A stretch of 64,000 nucleotides of DNA, from assembly GCF_047302425.1 (NCBI RefSeq), contig NZ_CP154855.1, positions 744,001-808,000 on the forward strand. Direction: 5' to 3'. Both the position numbers and the translations under genes were made by a program. The DNA comes from Oceanitalea sp047302425. Lineage in GTDB: Bacteria > Actinomycetota > Actinomycetes > Actinomycetales > Actinomycetaceae. Below are positions 27,522 to 34,732 of the stretch, one piece after another. Positions within the stretch are counted from its first letter, which is position 1; the number at the start of each line of letters is the position of its first letter. The notes beneath the pieces were generated by a model. It saw only the letters and a program-made list of their open reading frames with translations, was not told the DNA's origin and made no database searches.

Positions 27522-29024
27522 CTACCTCGCTCCGTCCTGGTCGGCACCCTCGGCGGCGACCTCGTCGGGGTCGACGACGATCTCGTCGTCGGGCACCGGG
27601 GCGGGCTCGACGCCCGGCGCCGGCAGGAGCAGCGTGAAGCGGGAGCCCTCGCCCGGGGCGGAGGTCACGGTGACCCGGCCGCCGTGGGCGTGGGCGATCG
27701 CGGCGACGATCGACAGCCCGAGCCCCGAGCCGGCGGCCGGTCGCCGACCGGTGCCGCTCACCTGGGCGAAGCGCTCGAAGATCCGCTCCTGCTGATCGGG
27801 CGGGATGCCGACGCCCTCGTCCTCCACCCACAGGGCGACGGAGCCGTCCTCGAGCCGCGAGCCGAGACGGACGGTGCTGCCGTCCTCGGAGAACTTCACG
27901 GCGTTGGCGGCGAGCTGGAGGAGGGCCTGCGTCACCCGCTCGGGGTCGACCTCGGCGATCGCCTCCACCCGTGTCGACACCCGCCAGCGCCGGTCGCCCA
28001 GCTGGCGGGCCTGGTCGAGGACGTTGTCGAGGAGGGTGCCGACGTCCGTGGGCTCGGTCCGCACGAAGTCCGGCGCCTCGGACCGGGCGAGGAGGACGAG
28101 GTCGTCGGCCAGGCGGTGCATGCGGTCGAGCTCGCGCAGCGCGAGCGCGCGCGTCTCGGTCGCGTCCTGCTCGTCGGTCGGGTCCATGAGCTCGAGGTGG
28201 CCCCGCACGATGGTGATGGGTGTGCGCAGCTCGTGCCCGGCGTCGTCGAGGAGCCGCCGCTGGGAGCGGAAGGCCGTCTCGAGCCGGCCGAGCATGTCGT
28301 TGAAGGTGCGGGCGAGGTCGGCGAGGTCGTCGCGGCCGGCCACCGGGATGCGGCGGGACAGGTCGGTGACGCTGATGAGCTCGGCCGTCTCGCGCAGCGA
28401 GCGCAGCGGCCGCAGCAGGCGGCCGGAGAGCACCCAGGCGACGACGGCGAGGACGAGCAGCGACCCGACGGCGACGATCCCGTAGGTGCGGAAGATCGAC
28501 CCGATCTCCGCCTGCTCCGCGTCCCGGTCGAAGGCGAGGACCATCGCGCCCGGGGTCGAGTCGCCGACCTGGACGGGCACGGCGGCGTAGCGGTACTCGC
28601 GCAGGGAGGTGCGCAGCGTGTCGACGACGACGGAGTCGGCCTGCCAGGTGTCGGCGACGGCGTGGACGAGCTCGGGGTCCAGCGCGAGGGGCACGCCGAT
28701 GTCCTGGGTCTGGTAGCGGACGTTGTCGCGGATGAAGGCGATCATGCCCTCGTTGGCCGCCGGCACCTCCCGGCTCATCATCGTGTAGAGCAGGCGGTCG
28801 GAGTCGCGGAAGGGCTCACCGGTGTCGGGGTCGACCCCCGTCTCGGCCAGGGTCCGCAGCTCGGCCACCGTCCGGTCGAGGGCGTCGTCGATGTCCTGGT
28901 CCACACGCACGCGCTGCAGCGCCCACGCGGTGCCGCCGGCGGCGACGAGCGCGAGCGCGCACAGCGCCAGGACGGTCGCGAGAATGCGGGCGCGGACCGT
29001 GAGGGGACGACGGCGGGTGCTCAC
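27522..29024 (-). CDS. sensor histidine kinase (HAMP, HisKA, HATPase_c)
   Basis: 500 residues from the GTG at 29024. Transmembrane helices at about 13-36 and 181-201 flank an extracytoplasmic sensor region of about 145 residues; a HAMP domain follows (about 202-255). The phospho-acceptor is His264 in DDAGHELRTP. ATP-binding boxes are LAANAVKFSEDG (N), VEDEGVGIPP (G1) and GSGLGLSIV (G2). An acidic tail of 35 residues ends the protein. An ATG at 29048 is a possible start but lies inside the operator repeats, whereas the GTG sits 6 nt after GATACT, so a leaderless GTG start is preferred. Confidence 0.92.
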   Translation of the reverse strand: MSTRRRPLTVRARILATVLALCALALVAAGGTAWALQRVRVDQDIDDALDRTVAELRTLAETGVDPDTGEPFRDSDRLLYTMMSREVPAANEGMIAFIRDNVRYQTQDIGVPLALDPELVHAVADTWQADSVVVDTLRTSLREYRYAAVPVQVGDSTPGAMVLAFDRDAEQAEIGSIFRTYGIVAVGSLLVLAVVAWVLSGRLLRPLRSLRETAELISVTDLSRRIPVAGRDDLADLARTFNDMLGRLETAFRSQRRLLDDAGHELRTPITIVRGHLELMDPTDEQDATETRALALRELDRMHRLADDLVLLARSEAPDFVRTEPTDVGTLLDNVLDQARQLGDRRWRVSTRVEAIAEVDPERVTQALLQLAANAVKFSEDGSTVRLGSRLEDGSVALWVEDEGVGIPPDQQERIFERFAQVSGTGRRPAAGSGLGLSIVAAIAHAHGGRVTVTSAPGEGSRFTLLLPAPGVEPAPVPDDEIVVDPDEVAAEGADQDGAR

Positions 29025-29030
29025 CGGCCC

Positions 29031-29063
29031 AGTATCGGGGCCCGTCATGAGACAGGGATGAGA
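29031..29063 (-). promoter_or_regulatory. promoter and TCTCAT operator of the kinase/regulator operon
   Basis: On the minus strand, TCTCAT occurs at 29063-29058 and 29052-29047, an 11-nt direct repeat. Ten nucleotides downstream is GATACT (29036-29031), a -10-like hexamer, and 6 nt later the kinase GTG. This spacing (repeats over the -35 region, 10 nt before -10) is the arrangement known for PhoB/OmpR-type activators. Autoregulation by the encoded regulator is the natural inference. Confidence 0.55.
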
Positions 29064-29065
29064 AA

Positions 29066-29089
29066 AGGCCCGGGCTCCCGCCCGGGCCT
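29066..29089 (-). terminator. intrinsic terminator of the aminotransferase gene
   Basis: On the minus strand, a 9-bp stem AGGCCCGGG/CCCGGGCCT with a 6-nt loop is followed by TTTC. It starts 17 nt after the aminotransferase stop and is one of the few hairpins here with a short T-tract, which runs into the downstream TCTCAT repeat. Confidence 0.75.
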
Positions 29090-29105
29090 CTCTCGTCCGC
29101 GTGAC

Positions 29106-30332
29106 TCAGCCGAGGAGCTCCTGGATGCGGCGGATGCCCTCGACCATGTCGTCGGTGCCGAGCGCGTAGCTCAGGCGCAGGTAGCCGCTGGGCCCGAAGG
29201 CCTCACCCGGGACGACCGCGACCTCGGCCTCCTCGAGGATGAGCGTGGCGAGCTCGGCGGAGGTCCGCGGCGTGCGGCCGCGGATCGTGCGGCCGAGGAC
29301 GCCCTCGACGTTCGGGTAGGCGTAGAACGCGCCGCGCGGGCTGGGGACCTCCACGCCGTCGATCTCGCGCAGCATGCTCACCATCGTGCGGCGCCGCTCG
29401 TCGAAGGCGGCCCGCATCGTCTCGACGGCGCTGAGGTCCCCGGACACCGCGGCGAGCGCGGCCCGCTGGGAGACGTTGGCGACGTTCGAGGTGAGGTGGG
29501 ACTGGAGGTTGGTCGCCGCCTTGATGACGTCCGCGGGCCCGACCATCCAGCCCACGCGCCAGCCGGTCATCGCGTAGGTCTTGGCCACCCCGTTGAGGAC
29601 GATCGTCGTGTCGGCGAGCTCGGGGACCGCCCGCAGGATCGGGGTGAACTCGGCGTCGTCGTAGACGAGGTGCTCGTAGATCTCGTCGGTGATGACCCAC
29701 ACGCCGTGCTCGTGGGCCCAGCGGCCGATCGCCGCCGTCTGCTCGGCGGAGTAGACGGCACCCGTGGGGTTGGACGGGGAGCAGAAGAGCAGGGCCTTGG
29801 TGCGCGGCGTGCGGGCCGCCTCGAGCTGCTCCACGGTGACGAGGTAGTCCTGGTCGGAGCCGGCGACGACCTCGACGGCCCGCCCCCCGGCCAGCGCGAT
29901 CGCCTCCGGGTAGGTGGTCCAGTACGGGGCGGGGAGGAGGACCTCGTCGCCCGGGTCGATGATCGCGGCGAAGGCCTGGTAGACCGCCTGCTTGCCGCCG
30001 TTGGTCACGAGGACGTGGTCGGGGGAGATCTCGTAGCCGGAGTCGCGCAGGGTCTTGGCGGCGATCGCCTCGCGCAGGACCGGCAGCCCCTTGGCGGGGG
30101 AGTAGCGGTGGTTGACCGGGTCCTGGGCGGCGGCGACGGCGGCGTCGACGATGTACTGCGGCGTGGGGAAGTCGGGCTCGCCGGCGCCGAAGCCGATGAC
30201 CGGGCGTCCGGCGGCCTTGAGCGCCTTGGCCTTCGCGTCGACCGCCAGGGTGGCGGACTCCGCGATCGCCGCCAGCCGGGCGGAGACGCGCGTGGGGGAC
30301 GGGGTGCTCGGGGTGCTCGTGTGCTCGCTCAC
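29106..30332 (-). CDS. aspC: pyridoxal-phosphate aminotransferase (aspartate aminotransferase type)
   Basis: 408-residue fold-type I class I aminotransferase. The cofactor lysine is Lys251 in NGVAKTYAMTGWRVGW. Asn188 (SPSNPTG), Asp216 (ITDEIYE) and Tyr137 (PAPYWTTYPE) complete the PLP site, and an arginine near the C-terminus (YLRLSYA) would bind the substrate carboxylate. Best match is bacterial subgroup Ib aspartate transaminase, though related enzymes take other amino acids or prephenate. The GTG at 30332 gives the usual N-terminus; upstream codons are non-conserved. No ribosome binding site; CACCAT sits at the position expected for a leaderless -10. Confidence 0.9.
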   Translation of the reverse strand: MSEHTSTPSTPSPTRVSARLAAIAESATLAVDAKAKALKAAGRPVIGFGAGEPDFPTPQYIVDAAVAAAQDPVNHRYSPAKGLPVLREAIAAKTLRDSGYEISPDHVLVTNGGKQAVYQAFAAIIDPGDEVLLPAPYWTTYPEAIALAGGRAVEVVAGSDQDYLVTVEQLEAARTPRTKALLFCSPSNPTGAVYSAEQTAAIGRWAHEHGVWVITDEIYEHLVYDDAEFTPILRAVPELADTTIVLNGVAKTYAMTGWRVGWMVGPADVIKAATNLQSHLTSNVANVSQRAALAAVSGDLSAVETMRAAFDERRRTMVSMLREIDGVEVPSPRGAFYAYPNVEGVLGRTIRGRTPRTSAELATLILEEAEVAVVPGEAFGPSGYLRLSYALGTDDMVEGIRRIQELLG

Positions 30333-30421
30333 CCGGCTATGGTGGCACGGCAGCCCCGCGGCGCTCGCGGGTCGCCCGTCCCACGGACAGCGCCCGGGCG
30401 ACACGGGTCACGCGAGTCGGG

Positions 30422-30451
30422 TTCGACCTCACGGCCCCGGGCGCGTACACT
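30422..30451 (+). promoter_or_regulatory. candidate promoter for tRNA-Trp-secE-nusG
   Basis: TTCGAC (30422-30427), an 18-nt spacer and TACACT (30446-30451) form a fair sigma-A-type promoter about 68 nt before the tRNA. Confidence 0.5.
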
Positions 30452-30525
30452 CGATGCCTGGTGGCTCTCGACCGCCTGGTTGGACCGTGCTCTCCTGCGG
30501 CCCGTCCGGTGGGAGAGGTCGTCGA

Positions 30526-30598
30526 AGGGCAGTGGCGCAATTGGTAGCGCACCGGTCTCCAAAACCGGCGGTTGTGGGTTCGAGTCCCTCCTGCCCTG
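30526..30598 (+). tRNA. tRNA-Trp (anticodon CCA)
   Basis: 73-nt cloverleaf. Acceptor stem AGGGCAG/CTGCCCT, anticodon loop CTCCAAA between CCGGT and ACCGG, T arm TGGG-TTCGAGT-CCCT. Discriminator G; CCA not encoded. tRNA-Trp directly ahead of secE is a conserved actinobacterial arrangement. Confidence 0.97.
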
Positions 30599-30658
30599 CA
30601 GCAGCGGCGTCGCGCGACGCCTCGGCCAAGACACCCAGACCAGTGAGGAAGACCGCCT

Positions 30659-30928
30659 GTGAGTGAGTCCGCGAGCACGACCTCGGGCAAGCCCGAGCGT
30701 GCCGGCCGCGCCGGGGGCGGGGCGACCAGGAAGCGCGGTCTCTTCGCCCGGATCGCACTGTTCGTCCGCCAGGTGATCGCCGAGCTGAAGAAGGTCGTCC
30801 GACCCACCCGCAACGAGCTGTTCACGTTCTTCGTCGTCGTCATCGTCTTCGTGCTGGCGATCATGGCCTACGTGGGCCTTGTCGACCTGGGCTTCGGGCG
30901 GCTGGCGCTGTGGGTGTTCGGCGGCTGA
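30659..30928 (+). CDS. secE: preprotein translocase subunit SecE
   Basis: 89-residue small translocon subunit that clamps SecY. A basic N-terminal region leads to the amphipathic helix FVRQVIAELKKVVRPTRNEL, the family hallmark, then a single transmembrane helix (VVIVFVLAIMAYVGLVDLG). GTG start with GTGAGGA about 10 nt upstream. nusG follows after 48 nt. Confidence 0.96.
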   Translation: MSESASTTSGKPERAGRAGGGATRKRGLFARIALFVRQVIAELKKVVRPTRNELFTFFVVVIVFVLAIMAYVGLVDLGFGRLALWVFGG

Positions 30929-30976
30929 CGCCCCCGTCCACAGCATCGAACTACGACGCAGAAAGTTGGTGACCCC

Positions 30977-31768
30977 GTGACTGAGGAGACCGTGGAGCAC
31001 ACGGCCCCGGCCGAGGCTCCTGACGACATCCCCAGCGACCTTCCCGGAGCCGAGGCCGAGAGCCCCGCCGCCGTCGAGGAGGGCGCGGCCGCAGGTGAGG
31101 ACACGACTCCCGCCGAGGAGTCCGCCGAGGTCGAGGACGTCCCGGCCGCGGAGGACGCCGAGGAGCTGTCCCCCGAGGAGGAGTTCCGCCGCGAGCTGCG
31201 GCTGCAGCCGGGCCACTGGTACGTCGTGCACTCCTACGCGGGCTACGAGAAGCGCGTCAAGGCGAACCTCGAGAACCGCATCCAGAGCCTCAACATGGAG
31301 GAGTACATCTTCCAGGTCGAGGTCCCGATGGAGGACGTCGTCGAGATCAAGAACTCCCAGCGCAAGCTCGTCACCCGGGTGCGCATCCCGGGCTACGTGC
31401 TCGTGCGCATGGACCTGACCGACGAGTCGTGGGGCGCGGTGCGCCACACGCCCGGTGTCACCGGCTTCGTCGGCCACACCCACCAGCCGGTGCCGCTGAC
31501 CGAGGACGAGGTCTTCTCGATGCTCGCCCCGACCCTCGCCCCCAAGGAGACGGCCAAGGCCGCGACCGGCGGGAGTGCCCCGAGCACCCCCATCGAGGTC
31601 GAGTTCTCCGTGGGCGAGTCCGTCACCGTCACCGACGGGCCCTTCGAGACCCTCCCGGCCACGATCTCCGAGATCAGCCCGGAGCAGCAGAAGCTCAAGG
31701 TGCTCGTGTCGATCTTCGGCCGGGAGACCCCGGTCGAGCTGTCGTTCTCGCAGGTCGCCAAGATCTGA
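30977..31768 (+). CDS. nusG: transcription termination/antitermination protein NusG
   Basis: 263 residues. The NGN domain that binds the RNA polymerase clamp starts at HWYVVHSYAGYEKRVKANLE (about residue 80) and includes VRIPGYVLVRM; the KOW domain (FSVGESVTVTDGPFETL) is at the C-terminus. The first 75 residues are a highly acidic Glu/Ala/Asp extension not found in E. coli NusG but common in actinobacteria. A linker of some 25 residues lies between the domains. GTG start with only a weak ribosome binding site. Confidence 0.97.
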   Translation: MTEETVEHTAPAEAPDDIPSDLPGAEAESPAAVEEGAAAGEDTTPAEESAEVEDVPAAEDAEELSPEEEFRRELRLQPGHWYVVHSYAGYEKRVKANLENRIQSLNMEEYIFQVEVPMEDVVEIKNSQRKLVTRVRIPGYVLVRMDLTDESWGAVRHTPGVTGFVGHTHQPVPLTEDEVFSMLAPTLAPKETAKAATGGSAPSTPIEVEFSVGESVTVTDGPFETLPATISEISPEQQKLKVLVSIFGRETPVELSFSQVAKI

Positions 31769-31860
31769 GCGGACGGCTCCCCGGCGCACGCTTCCTGCTG
31801 CGCCGGACCCCGCAAGGCGGCGTCGGCGGTCACCGACGCCCAGGAACATAAGGACGCACC

Positions 31861-32292
31861 ATGCCTCCCAAGAAGAAGGTCGCAGGCCTGATCAAGCTCC
31901 AGATCCAGGCCGGCGCCGCGACCCCCGCGCCGCCCATCGGCCCCGCGCTGGGCCAGCACGGCGTGAACATCATGGAGTTCTGCAAGGCGTACAACGCCGC
32001 GACCGAGTCGCAGCGCGGCAACGTCATCCCGGTGGAGATCACGGTTTACGAGGACCGTTCCTTCACCTTCATCACCAAGACCCCTCCGGCCGCCGAGCTC
32101 ATCAAGAAGGCCGCCGGCGTCGCCAAGGGCTCCGGCACCCCGCACACCGCGAAGGTCGGCTCCCTGACGATGGCCCAGGTGCGCGAGATCGCCGAGGGCA
32201 AGATGGTCGACCTCAACGCCAACGACGTCGACGCCGCCGCGAAGATCATCGCGGGCACCGCCCGTTCCATGGGCATCACCGTCTCGGACTGA
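31861..32292 (+). CDS. rplK: 50S ribosomal protein L11
   Basis: 143 residues, normal length. The proline-rich N-terminal segment GAATPAPPIGPALGQHGVNI, target region of thiostrepton-class antibiotics together with 23S rRNA, is intact. Forms the GTPase-associated centre with L10 and L7/L12. 92 nt after nusG; a short AAGGA precedes the ATG. Confidence 0.98.
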   Translation: MPPKKKVAGLIKLQIQAGAATPAPPIGPALGQHGVNIMEFCKAYNAATESQRGNVIPVEITVYEDRSFTFITKTPPAAELIKKAAGVAKGSGTPHTAKVGSLTMAQVREIAEGKMVDLNANDVDAAAKIIAGTARSMGITVSD

Positions 32293-32398
32293 GGCACCCG
32301 GGCGCTCCCCGCGTCCGTCGTTCCAGGCGCCTCGGCGCCCCGTGGCAGGGTCCGGCGCGGACCCGCAGACCACGACTGCTGAAACTAGGAGAAGCAGC

Positions 32399-33118
32399 AT
32401 GACCACGCGCAGCAAGAACTACCGCAAGGCGGCCGAGAAGATCGACCGCTCGCAGGTCTACACCCCCCTCGAGGCCGTCCGCCTCGCCAAGGAGGGTGCG
32501 AGCAGCACGAAGTTCGACCAGACCGTCGAGGTCGTCTTCCGCCTCGGCGTCGACCCCCGCAAGGCGGACCAGATGGTGCGCGGCACCGTCAGCCTGCCCC
32601 ACGGCACCGGCAAGTCGGCCCGCGTCCTCGTCTTCGCCGTCGGCGAGCGCGCGGCGCAGGCCGAGGCCGCCGGCGCCGACGAGGTCGGCGGCGACGAGCT
32701 CATCGAGAAGGTCGCGGCCGGCTACACGAACTTCGACGCCGCCGTCGCCACCCCGGACCTCATGGGCAAGGTCGGCCGCCTCGGCCGCGTCCTCGGTCCC
32801 CGTGGCCTCATGCCCAACCCGAAGACCGGCACGGTGACCATGGACGTCGCCAAGGCTGTCACGGAGATCAAGGGTGGGCGGATCGAGTTCCGCGTCGACA
32901 AGAACTCCAACCTCCACTTCATCATCGGCAAGGCGTCCTTCAGCGACGAGCAGCTGGTGGAGAACTACGCCGCCGCCCTGGACGAGGTGCTGCGGCTCAA
33001 GCCGGCCTCCGCGAAGGGCCGCTACATCAGCAAGGCCACCATGGCCACGACCATGGGCCCCGGCGTCCCGCTGGACGCCACCCTCACGCGCAACCTCACC
33101 ACGGACACCCCGTCCTGA
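32399..33118 (+). CDS. rplA: 50S ribosomal protein L1
   Basis: 239 residues; L1-stalk protein. Recognised by KSARVLVFAVGERA, GRLGRVLGPRGLMPNPKTGT and the RVDKNSNLHFIIGK segment. The ATG at 32399 has AGGAGAAG 5 nt upstream, so the in-frame GTG at 32342 is not used. A strong hairpin follows the stop. Confidence 0.98.
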   Translation: MTTRSKNYRKAAEKIDRSQVYTPLEAVRLAKEGASSTKFDQTVEVVFRLGVDPRKADQMVRGTVSLPHGTGKSARVLVFAVGERAAQAEAAGADEVGGDELIEKVAAGYTNFDAAVATPDLMGKVGRLGRVLGPRGLMPNPKTGTVTMDVAKAVTEIKGGRIEFRVDKNSNLHFIIGKASFSDEQLVENYAAALDEVLRLKPASAKGRYISKATMATTMGPGVPLDATLTRNLTTDTPS

Positions 33119-33130
33119 CCTGAGACGCAC

Positions 33131-33168
33131 CAGCAGCGCCCCGGCCCGTGAGGTCCGGGGCGCTGCTG
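33131..33168 (+). terminator. terminator-like hairpin after rplK-rplA
   Basis: Perfect 14-bp stem CAGCAGCGCCCCGG (33131-33144) / CCGGGGCGCTGCTG (33155-33168) with a 10-nt loop, 12 nt after the rplA stop. No T-tract. Confidence 0.7.
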
Positions 33169-33203
33169 CGTCTGTGGGGTGCGGCACAGGGGGCCCTACG
33201 GGC

Positions 33204-33233
33204 TTGGACCGCGGGCCCTCGGCGAGGTACTGT
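33204..33233 (+). promoter_or_regulatory. rplJ-rplL promoter
   Basis: TTGGAC (33204-33209), 18-nt spacer, TACTGT (33228-33233). Predicted start near 33240, leaving a leader of about 172 nt before rplJ. Confidence 0.65.
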
Positions 33234-33239
33234 TGCCTC

Positions 33240-33411
33240 TGCCCAAGACCGCCGGTCCCCCGTCAGCCATGACGGGTCGAAGTCCGCAGCAGCGGAGCCA
33301 GCGCAGGTGATCATGAGACGCCGTCCACGACGTGCGCCCCGTGCAGACCCTGCGCGGGGCTTTTTTGTTGCTCGACCTCATCCTCCGGCGGCACGACCGA
33401 AAAGGAGGGCC
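33240..33411 (+). ncRNA. rplJ-rplL mRNA leader (L10 autoregulatory leader with attenuator)
   Basis: About 172 nt of untranslated leader. In many bacteria the L10(L12)4 complex binds such a leader to repress its own operon. Here the 3' part contains an intrinsic-terminator hairpin (33336-33366), so read-through control is possible as well as translational control. The L10-binding kink-turn was not verified. Confidence 0.6.
33336..33366 (+). terminator. attenuator hairpin in the rplJ leader
   Basis: Ten-bp stem GCCCCGTGCA/TGCGCGGGGC (one G-U) with a 5-nt loop, directly followed by six T (33361-33366). It is the only hairpin in the window with a full T-tract, and it sits 46 nt before the rplJ start. 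Confidence 0.8.
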
Positions 33412-33936
33412 ATGGCGAGGCCTGACAAGGTGGCGGCAGTCACCGAGCTCACGCAGCAGCTGCGTGAGGCAAACGCCGTCGTGCTCACCGAGTACCGCGG
33501 GCTCAGCGTCGGCCAGCTCAAGGAGCTGCGTCGTTCGCTCGGCACCAATGCCAGCTACGCCGTCGTGAAGAACACGCTGACCGCCATCGCGGCCAAGGAG
33601 GCTGGGCTCGAGGGACTCGACGCACAGCTCACCGGCCCGACCGCGATCGCCTTCGTGACCGGGGAGCCCTCCGAGGCTGCCAAGGGTCTGCGTGACTTCG
33701 CCAAGACCAACCCCCAGCTCGTCATCAAGGGTGGCGTGCTCGAGGGCCGGACGCTGTCGGCGCAGGACGTCGACACGCTCGCCAGCCTCGAGAGCCGCGA
33801 GGTGCTGCTGGGCAAGGCCGCTGGCGCGTTCAAGGCAGCGCTGTACCAGGCTGCGTACATGTTCACCGCGCCGGCCACCCAGGCCGCGCGCACCATCGAG
33901 GCTCTGCGCGAGAAGCAGGCCACCGACGCCGCCTGA
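33412..33936 (+). CDS. rplJ: 50S ribosomal protein L10
   Basis: 174 residues; stalk-base protein that carries the L7/L12 dimers. Typical N-terminal MARPDKVAAVTELTQQL, then VVLTEYRGLSVGQLKELRRS and KNTL. The ATG at 33412 follows AAAGGAGG. The frame is open further upstream, but that would cover the leader hairpin. Confidence 0.97.
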   Translation: MARPDKVAAVTELTQQLREANAVVLTEYRGLSVGQLKELRRSLGTNASYAVVKNTLTAIAAKEAGLEGLDAQLTGPTAIAFVTGEPSEAAKGLRDFAKTNPQLVIKGGVLEGRTLSAQDVDTLASLESREVLLGKAAGAFKAALYQAAYMFTAPATQAARTIEALREKQATDAA

Positions 33937-34011
33937 GGCATCGGGACCACCACCCCACCCTGCTCCACGCAGTAGACAGCACAGGGCAGACCAACCAGGA
34001 AGGACGCCACC

Positions 34012-34401
34012 ATGGCGAAGCTCACCACCGACGAGCTCATCGAGGCTTTCAAGGAGCTCACCCTCATCGAGCTCTCCGAGTTCGTGAAGCAGTTCGAGGA
34101 GACCTTCGAGGTCACCGCCGCTGCTCCGGTCGCCGTTGCCGCGGCCGCCCCGGCCGGCGGCGGCGACGCCGGCGCCGCCGAGGAGGAGAAGACCGACTTC
34201 GACGTCGTCCTCGACGCCATCGGCGACAAGAAGATCCAGGTCATCAAGGAGGTCCGCGCGCTCACGAGCCTCGGCCTCAAGGAGGCCAAGGACCTCGTGG
34301 ACTCGGCCCCCAAGGCCGTCCTCGAGGGCGTCGACAAGGACACCGCGGACAAGGCCAAGGAGGCCCTCGAGGGCGCCGGGGCCACCGTCTCCGTCAAGTG
34401 A
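34012..34401 (+). CDS. rplL: 50S ribosomal protein L7/L12
   Basis: 129 residues. N-terminal dimerisation helices (LTTDELIEAFKELTLIELSE), an Ala/Gly hinge (AAAPAGGGDAGAAEEE), and the C-terminal factor-binding domain with DKKIQVIKEVRALTSLGLKE. 75 nt after rplJ. Confidence 0.98.
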   Translation: MAKLTTDELIEAFKELTLIELSEFVKQFEETFEVTAAAPVAVAAAAPAGGGDAGAAEEEKTDFDVVLDAIGDKKIQVIKEVRALTSLGLKEAKDLVDSAPKAVLEGVDKDTADKAKEALEGAGATVSVK

Positions 34402-34433
34402 CCTCATAGCTCCACCGGCCTCACGGCCTGCCA

Positions 34434-34463
34434 CGGCCCGGCACCCCTCGGGGTGCCGGGCCG
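34434..34463 (+). terminator. rplJ-rplL terminator-like hairpin
   Basis: Thirteen-bp stem CGGCCCGGCACCC / GGGTGCCGGGCCG closing a CTCG tetraloop (34434-34463), 32 nt after the rplL stop. No T-tract. Confidence 0.7.
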
Positions 34464-34732
34464 TCGGCGTCCCCGGAAGAAGTTCCGAGACGCACCGGCG
34501 CGCCTCCGCTTCTCCACCCGCGCCCGATGGCGTATGGTGGCGGCGTCGGTCCAGGACCTGCAGCGCGACGGTGCGCTGGACATTGCCCTGCGCACCTGTG
34601 TATGCTGTCGCTTTGCGCTGACTTCTGCCTGCCTGTCTGCCGCCCCGAACCCCGCCGCGTGCTGGGTCGACGCGACGAGGAGACAGTCCCTGACAGCGCA
34701 GTGTGCACACAATTCGCAGGGAAGGACCCCCT
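34464..34732 (+). promoter_or_regulatory. rpoB promoter region and leader
   Basis: The 331-nt gap between rplL and rpoB holds the rplL hairpin, then TGGACA (34577-34582), an 18-nt spacer and TATGCT (34601-34606), a good promoter with a start near 34613 and a leader of about 120 nt. GAAGGA at 34721-34726 is the rpoB ribosome binding site. I see nothing else in the gap. Confidence 0.65.

Noticed and set aside
27021..30662. Plus-strand open frame of 1213 codons through the two-component and aminotransferase genes
   Set aside because: Antisense of three well-supported minus-strand genes and it even runs through tRNA-Trp.
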